Source: Planctomycetota bacterium (lineage in GTDB: Bacteria; Planctomycetota; Planctomycetia; Pirellulales; Lacipirellulaceae). From it: DNA of 64,000 bases. Positions 1-9,000 of this stretch are shown one piece after another (within the stretch, counting starts at the first letter, position 1; each line of letters begins with the position of its first letter). The DNA lies in NCBI GenBank assembly GCA_029259915.1, contig JAJDED010000031.1, positions 1 through 64,000 on the forward strand. Direction: 5' to 3'. Both the position numbers and the translations under genes were made by a program. Under the pieces are notes generated by a model that did no database searches, was not told the DNA's origin, and saw nothing but the letters and a program-made list of their open reading frames with translations.

Positions 1-3000
1 CGAGCCGAGACCGTCGGCCTCGAGTTGGCCCGCTTCGTCGAAAACGAAAAACTCGTTATCAGAAGCCGGAGCCGTGGAGAACGCGGCCAACGACGTGTCG
101 TGCGTGGTGGTTAGCTGCGTGATGCGGTCGGCTTGGTCGTATTGGTAGGCGTAGGAGGTGAAGGGGAGGACAGAAGTCAGAGGTCGGAGGTGAGAAATCT
201 CGGTGACGCGCCCTGCTTGGTCGTAGGTGTTGTGGGTGTTGAACTGGAATGTGCCGGCGGTGCGGCGGGTGGTGGTGAGCTGGTTTGCGTTGTCGTAGAC
301 CAGTTCGATCTGTTTGTCGGCCACGCCGTTGAGGGGGTTGGCGGCATCTTCGATTTTGGCCGTGCGGCCCAAACGATCTGTAAAAAAGGTGGTGTTGCCG
401 ATGAGCGTTTCGCCGCCGAGGCCGTCCAAGAAATGCTGGGAATAAACGGTGCGGACAAATTCGCTGGCGTCTGAAATATGAAGCCCGTCGTACGTAAATC
501 GCTGTTCGACCTGCCAGGGGGTGCCCTGGGTTTCCGCACTTAGCTGTTTGGTGACGCGTCCGAGATGGTCGTATTCAAATGTCTGTGAGAAGGTGTTGCC
601 GAGAGTGAAGTCTCTATTGACAACCACGCGTCCCAAATCGTTGTAGATCGTTGTGATCGCTTCGGCAAAATTATTTGACGCATCGTACCAAACGTCGGAG
701 AGCTGTTGATCGAGGCGATCGTAGAATAACGTGCGGCGTCGCCCGTTACGGTCGATGATTTCCGACAGGTTGCCCCGGTCGTTGTAAGTGAACGTGCGGC
801 TGACGTCGTTGCCGGCGAGGGTGATTGTTTCGCTGATAAGCCGATCGAGCCCGTCGTAGGCGAAGCTGGTGACGTTGAGTCGCGGGTCGGAAGAAGCGAC
901 GAGGTTGCCTTCGCTGTTGTAACGGGAGATCGATTCGTACCCCAAACCATCGAACTGCCGGACGAGCCGACCCTGGGAATCGTAGACAAACCGTTCGGTT
1001 TCGCCTTCGCCGTTGGTCTGGCTCACCAGGTTGCCAAGTGCGTCGTAGACGAATGTGGTGGTGGCAGCGGTCAAGGGGCCCGCGATGCCGTCGGGGTCGG
1101 GCGCGGTGGTGGTGACGAGCCGGTTCAAGCGATCGAACGCGCTGGTCGAAGTGCGGCCGAGCGGATCGGTCGTCCTGGTGAGATTGCCCACAGCATCGTA
1201 CTCTATGCGCGTAATTGATTCGAGTGAACCACCAGGATCGCGCGTGACAGAAGTTTGCCGACCAATCGCGTCGTACTGAAATTCTGTAATACTTTGATTC
1301 GTCAGTGGAATGCCAATGTCGTGAAACACTTCGTCGATCGATTGAATGAGATTACTATTAGCGTCGTACTTGAACCTTGTGTTCAACGGTTCTTCATCGC
1401 CGGCAAAACGGAATTGCTCTTGTTCAACCTGACGATTGAGCTGGTCGTATCGGAACTCCGTCACAACGTCGATCACACCGACGGCATCGGTTTGGCGCGT
1501 GAGATTGCCGACTTTGTCGTACTCGAAAGCGGTCGTGACTTCCTTGCTGCCGCCGGAGTCGAGCGTTTCGGTCAACACGCGGTTGCGGCGATCGTAGGTC
1601 CAGGCGGTGGTCCGTTCATTTCCCGCGCCGCCCCGATGTTCGACCGTGCTGGTGACGTTGCCAAAGCCGTTGTAGTTGGTGGTTGTCTGCGGTTGAAGAA
1701 GTGGGCCAGCCGGGCCGTCGGGATCGGTAAGTTTGACCGAGGTCGTGCGGCCCAATTCGTCGTAAATGAATTCGGTCGAGCGGCCAAGTGTATCGGTCTC
1801 GCTGGTGAGATTGCCGTTGTTGTCGTAAGCGAACTGTCGCGAAACAACGCGTTCAAGCCGTATCGCGTCGGCAACGAGGTTTTCGTTTGCCGCGGAACGA
1901 AGCCAGACCGTGACCGTGTCGCCGGCAGTAACCACAACATCGGACTTAATCTCTGCCCATGGGCGCAATTCACCATCGTCGAAGCGCAGTTCAGCCGTGG
2001 GGTCGATGCGTTGGTCGCGCTCGGCGAGTCCGTTAAGCGTGTATTGGACCATGTCAACCCAAACGACTGCCGACATGTTGGCAGTGGCATCGGGCCGACC
2101 TTCCCAAGTAGCGAGTATTCGGTAAGTACCCGGTTCAAGGTTTTTAATTTTCCATTCGGCAATTGCGTTTTCTAGATTAGCGTTTGTGGAATTGACATCG
2201 TGAGCGATAAACTGCGCGTCGCCATTGAAGCCGGTGGTTAGCCCCTGTTCAGGCGGCGTGCTGCGGATGATGCTGAACTCGGCATCGCCATTGTCGTACA
2301 CTTGGCTATCGACAAATTCTTGCCGCTCAAGCCGACCGAGTTGGTCGTAGAAGAATCGCTTGTCGACACCGTGTGGATCGATTTGCCGCGTGAGGTTACC
2401 GACGGCATCGTATTCAAAACGCGTGGTCGCGGCAGTTTGGCCACCCGTGCCATCCGGATCGGCCGTGTGCACGGCAGAGGCCCTGCCCCGTTTGTCGAGC
2501 ATGGTGTAAACGGCACGCCCTAGCGCGTCGACCGAAGCCACAACTTGTCCCGCGACGTCGTAAACCGCGTGATTCGTGTTGCCCAGTGCGTCGGTCGTCG
2601 CGATTGGACGATTGAAGACGTCGTACGTAAACTCGGTTCGATTTCCCAACGGGTCGATCACAGCGGTTTGATTGCTAGCCGCGTCGTACTCGAAGTGTGT
2701 AATAGGACTCGCTTGCGGAAACAGCGCACCGTCGGGATCGGGAAGAATCGTTTCCGAGAGCCGACCGTAAACGTCGTACTTCAATTCAGTTTTGCGATCG
2801 AGTGCGTCGCGTTGGAATAGGATTCGCCCGGCTTTGTCGAATACTGAATGCGAAGAAGTCCCGTCGGTGTTGACGACCTCGAACGGCCGATTGAGGCTGT
2901 CGTAGCGCGTTTCTATCACCTGCACCAGATTGGTCGCCTGGTTGGCAACCGTCACCAAATCGCGCGGATCGGCAGGAATCGTTTGTCCATCCGCAGCCAA

Positions 3001-6000
3001 GCCATTTGTATCGTAAGCAACGATGCGCACCACGTTACCCGCCGCGTCGTAGTCGGTCGTCTGCAAAGTCACGTCGGGATCGATCGAATTTGTCGGCAAC
3101 GTCCTCGACTCGATCACGCGTCCCAGATCATCATATTTGAATGCCGTGATGTTTCCGTTGAAATCGGTGGTGGAGACAAGTCGTCCCAGTTGATCGTACT
3201 GATTACTATCCGAGATGCCTTCGAGAATTTCCATCGAGAGCAATCGGCCCGCGCCGTCGTAATTGAAAGTCGTCTCGCGGCCTAACGCATCAATCGTCGC
3301 GGCGATTTGGCCTGTGCCCGAGTAGCGAATGCGCTCGGTGGCACCATCGGGATGGATTGTTTCGATTGGCCGATTGCGACCGTCGTAAATAAATCGCGTG
3401 GTGCGACCCAGTGGGTCGGTGGTGCTTGTGCGATTGCCGAGGCCATCGTAGGTAAACGTCGTCTCGCTACCGTCAGCGTGGAGCTGCCGAACGAGATTTC
3501 CCTTGGCGTCGTACTGAAATTCGGTAACGTGGCCCAAGGGATCGGTCGCAAATCGCACGCGTCCACTGGCGTCGAGACGCGATGAACTTGTTAGCGGCTG
3601 ACCATTTAGATCGCTCGGCACTGTTTGCGCCGATATTTGACGACCGAGCGCGTCGTAACCAAAGTTGCTGTCCACGAAAGTCAGATCAGTAGTTCTGAGC
3701 AGATTGCCGTGGTGGTCGAACGAGTTTATCGGACCTTCCAAACTGTCGGTCCTTGTCCAAACTATGTTACCAGCAGCATCGTAGAAAAACTCGGATTCAA
3801 AATCGGGATCGGCCGTGTCTGCGCCAACGTCGCTGGGCACCGTTGCCTGATCTACTGGAATCGGCGCCGTGGAACCGGCGGCAACGCCATCGAAGAGCTC
3901 GTAGGGGACTTGGTCCCATCGGGCTCCGGCGACAAAGTGCCAGGTCGCCAAGACACGGTAGCTACCTGGCTCAAGCCCCGAAAAGGTCCACGTGGCGGTC
4001 TCCCCCGCTTCACTCAGGAGCGCGCGATCGCCACCATAATAAACACCCAGCCCACCTCCTTGTGCTATATTCCCGGTAACACTAAACTCATTGTCAATCC
4101 CATCGTTGTCGTCGTCGATGACCTTCGAAAACGGAAAATCGCCGTTTACGCGCTCAATACGAATCGCATCGGCTACTACAAGAACGTTAGGATCGGTAAT
4201 GGCGGGGTCGAATGAAACGCGAACCGATAGCGTGTCGCCCGTGACCACAAACGAACTGGCTACTTCATCCCAAGCGACAAACTCAGAATTAATCGCTACC
4301 GGCTGAGCAGAATCATTACCACGGGGGCTGATTTCCGATTTCAACAGACCGCCGGTTGCGCTCGTGCTGTCGGCGTTGTAGGTCCGCTTGGTTACGTTAT
4401 CGAGCGCATCGGTCGTAGTTGTTAAGCGACCCACAGCGTCATAGGTAAAACCTGTGGAAATATTTTCGTCACCTGGATCAACTGTGACACTCTTCATGTT
4501 GATCATGTGCTGAAGAGTGGCTGGCCGGGAGTAGTCGAACTGGGTGGTCAACACGTCTGACAAGTTAAGCGGCATTCCGGCAGCATCGACAAAGTGCTTG
4601 GCCGTCGACTGGAAAAGCTCGCGGTCGCGGAAATCGGTTGGATCGTTGTAGTAAGTGAAAGTCTCGACCGCGCCGCGCTCGTCGGTGGACGAGGTCATTA
4701 GAAATTCACGGTCCGTCTCTTCGACACCCCAGGTGAACTCTTGTCGCGAGCGGTCATTGTGAATCTGCCGCTCTAAGAGGCCATTATCTTGATGGATGTA
4801 TGTTTCCGTATTGCCGTTTTCGTCAGTGAATTCCGTAAGGTTACGGAACAGGTTGTAGCGGAAAGTCTGCGTGCCACTGAGGCTGTCGGTCACCTGGAAC
4901 ACCCGACCGTTGGGATAGTAATTGTAAGTGTGCGTCTGGCCGTCGGGCTCGGTGATCGTTTTGATGTTGCCCTTGCTCGCTCCGCTGGTGAAATGATCGT
5001 AGGAGACCGTGGGGCGCATTAACACATCAAGGCCTGCGGCATCGACAGAGGTTACCTCTGGGGCAGCTGCAGAAGTCAATCGTTGACTGGAAGCAACACC
5101 ACTTGCCGTAATACTAAGGTATGTATAGTCCCAGGTGCCAACATTGGTGCTCGCAACTTTGTTGATTTGGCTAATAACACCGTTTGCATCGTAATCAAAA
5201 TCAATCCGACGGGTGGGTGTGTGAACATCTTGAACACTTTGGATATCGCGCATAGTACCGATATCGTAAATGACATCGACGCCATTGCCTATGTTGTCGA
5301 TTTGCTTCTTGAGCCGACCGCGTAATGCGAGGCCGTTTTGCGTGCCAGTGATCTTCTCGAAATAATGCTCGATGCCGTTCTTGTCTTTGAAGTAGAAGAA
5401 GCTGGTGTCTTCGAAGAATTTGCCGTGCAATGCCGCCGGGACGTCATATTGCATGTTGACATTGTCCCACTTGAAGTTGTGTCGCTGCCCATTGGAGGTG
5501 AGCCAAATCAGATCAAGGTTATTCGTATCCTCGGGATCGACAAACAGCACGTCGCCAAAGCTGAAGGTCCAGCCTACGCCCATGCCGATGTCGTCCTTCG
5601 ATTGCGAATCGTAGTGCCGAGTCAAGTTCAGCGGCACGCCCAGATTGGGGAACACAATGTCCACGTCGTCGCGGAACATGTTTCCATTGGCCACGTTGAC
5701 CGGATCGCCGGCGAAGGTCTGGTTTTTGAACGAAGTGTTGGGGAGCAGCGTGTTTTCGAAGCTATACTGGTTGCCGCTGAAGCCGCCGTTGGTGGTCGGG
5801 CCCCCTTCTTTGGCAATCGAATATCGGGCACCGTCTGGAGATTCGATGACATAGACACTGCCTATCCAATTGCCTACCTGACTTTTTCCCTTGGGTACCA
5901 GGACGTTGACCTCACCAGCTACCGGAGGATTGGACAAAGCATCCCAGATAGCCGCAGCGATGTTGTTCGTTCCGCCACCAATTGGAACATGATAAGCGAG

Positions 6001-9000
6001 CTTCGCGTTGATATCCGCCAAGGAAGTCGCAGTAGTCCCGGCAGGCTGTCCGCTGCCAGCGTACCACTCGCCTTTGTAGTGGATCGTGCCAGAAGAAGTC
6101 CGCTGAAATACCAGAATGGCGTCGTTGCTGATTGGATCATGGTTGGCATCGACTCCCAGAGTGCGCTGATAGGCGTTTTGCAACCCCTTCATCGTCGAGA
6201 CGCTCTCGCTATTGATCTGCTCTTCGACAATGTTGTGTTCTTGTGCCGAACTGTTATAGCCCACCAATTGAAAGGCCTCGCTATCTGTCAGGCCGGTCGT
6301 ACGGTTGTGGATACCATGTGTGGCATTGGGCAGATCAACGCCCATGTCAAATGGCGCGATACGGTAGGGCAAGTGCTCGATGAGATGCGCATCGGTCGTC
6401 GCTTCGCTGTCTTGCAAAAGCACGTTCTTGGCGGTTGCCACGCCCGATCCGACGAAGCCTTGTGCGCTGATTGTATGCGTGAGATTGGCAATCAATTCGT
6501 TTTTCTCGTTGAAATCGCTCCAATACTTGGCAACTGTGTAAGACAGCAAATCGTCGATGTCGTCTATGTAGTCCTGCTCCGACGAAGAGTTGCTGTCCAA
6601 AGTGGCAATCAAAGCCGATTGCATCGCGGCAAGGCTCTCGCTTGAATACTGATTGGCGTCGAGGCCGAGGACGATGATTTCGTCAAACTCTTGTTTGTAG
6701 ACGAACGTATCGTTTGTAGGATTGATGCCAAACGTCGCGGGCGCCGAATGTGTCACCGTAATTTGGGCACTATCGCCGAATTCGGCCCAGATGGAGTTGC
6801 TATAGCTCGCAAGTGGGTTCCCTCCAACAGAAAGTTGAGGGCTGAAGTGGTTGATACCACTAGGAATCATCTCCAGTTGAATGGAATCGAGACTGTGCTC
6901 AGGGACAGAGAGCGTTCGGCTCCAAAGTTCGCCCATGGGGCCAACTTCGTCTCGAAGTTTGATGTTCTTAAAGATACTGTTTGCATTTTCCTGGAGCGGG
7001 CTATTCTCATTAAATAGAACTATACGTGTCGCATTTCCGCTGTAGTAGTCTCCAACACGGATAGAATAGGTTCGCTCTGTCCCTTGAAAATTATTTTGGT
7101 TTTGGATGTAGGCCGAATCTGTTCCATAAAGTTGCCATAGGCTCCCGTCGCCATCCAGTGCATCATCCTCACTGTCCAAACCAATCCCGTGTAGCAGTCC
7201 CTCTTGGTCGCTGTCAAACGTGAATTCTAGGCGAGTGTTTGGCGTAATATTGTAACTGCCGATATCGATTGTTTTGAACGAATTGCCTTGGAGTTCGATT
7301 TGTTCACTTCCAGCGCTTCCGCTAACCACTGCACTGCTTGTTGGTCGCCACAGCTCGACGTTGCTGAAGACGCTTTCGGCAGTGCTGCCGACTACGTTTC
7401 CCTCTGTCGTAAACACCAAATGATCGAACAGTTTTCCAACGGGTGGCGCACCGTTGACCAAAATCCGACCGATGGGGATTGCCATTTGCTGGTCGACACC
7501 TGAGCCATTGTATTGCGGGTAGACGCTGTTGCTATTGGCTCCGTTATCGTAGACCGGATAGAGGGCTTCGTTGTTGGCATCGTCTTGGTATGTAGCCGAC
7601 TGAAAATCCCAACCGATGCGATGAGCCTGTCCTGGGCTCGTGCTACGGAATTTAAATTTCAGCCACGAATCAGCTTGGATGCTTGCCTTACCTGCCACGC
7701 CAGCAGCGGTCGCTTTGGCTGCCGTACCGGTGAGCTGGATTTCATTGATTCCAACAGAAAAATTGCCACTGGGGCGATTTTCGAAGAGCTCGATGTCGCT
7801 AAAGATGGAATCTGCACTGGTAATCTGCCCCCCATCGTCCACACCAAAGATCAAGTGTCTGAGCCAAACGCCCACAGGCGGGGTACCACCTTGATGGGCT
7901 AGGCTTCCAATTGGAATAGTGAGCGTTTGCTCGCTGTTCGATGTCGTATAGAAATTGTAATCACCACTGGGCGTCACGGCCGTCCCGTAGATGGGATACA
8001 GAAACTCCTGATTCGTGGTCGGGATCGTATCGGTCTGGTAGCTTGTATTTGTGTCCCAGCCGATCGAGTGCGAGAGGCCTTGTTGCTGGCTCTTAAAAGT
8101 AAACCGCAGTGCAGTGTCGGCAGTGATATGATAATCGGGAATATCGAGCCGCTGAAAGCTTGTACCCGTGACGCGTATTGCGGTGTCGTTGTTGTTGTCG
8201 GTCGCTAATAGAACACTGCCGTACGAGGGCTCTCGAATTCTGACATTTCTATAGCTGCTTGTTTCAGCATCATCGGAAAGATCTGGTCGAGGTAGCCACT
8301 CCCCATTACCAGCATCATTACGTTGTTGAAAGGTATCCCACAATTGTCGAAAATCTAGCTGCGAGAATGTGCCGGTCGCATAGCTTGGTCCTAGCTCATG
8401 CAATGGTATCGTGTAGCGACTAAACCCGTTGCCGATGTCTACAGCATACGCATCCAGAACACTAAAAGGAGAGTTAAGCACAAATGTCTCGCCTGGACCA
8501 AATGATAGTTCATAAGTATTTGTACTTCCAGAAAATGAAACTTCAAACTCTAATATCGTTGATGAAGATAGCTCATAGTTTGGTATTGTTTGGAATATAC
8601 GAGTGTGATTAGTAATGTTTATAGGACCAGCAATTACCTCCATCCATAGTGAAGTAACATTACTTTGGCTAGTCGCATTCACAGGTAAAGTAAAAGACTG
8701 ATTAATAGTAAAATCGAATCTCCCAAAGGATGGATCCAGATCATCGTACGGAACTAGATCAGTGGTTGTTACTCCATTCAACGAAACTGGCGTCCGCGAT
8801 TCAGGTCCTGGATCAAGCCCATTGTAGCTTTTAAAATCAAGCGAATTATTCCAGGTGTAATTTCTTGAGGCAGCCAGCGGATCAGCCACTTGATCCAGCC
8901 CCTGGTAGGAAGCGACTGCTCCTTGCGAAAGTGGAACGGCAAGAAAGTTGTCGTTCAGCGTCGTCACGCGATCCGAGGAAATTGTTACTTGGTGAGCATA

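Noticed and set aside
1255-6645. Long + strand ORFs (306 aa at 1255..2175, 435 aa at 5338..6645 and others in the same frame)
   Set aside because: All start at positions congruent to 1 mod 3, i.e. codon-register antisense to the RHS reading frame; they are shadows of its codon bias and their translations lack domain motifs.
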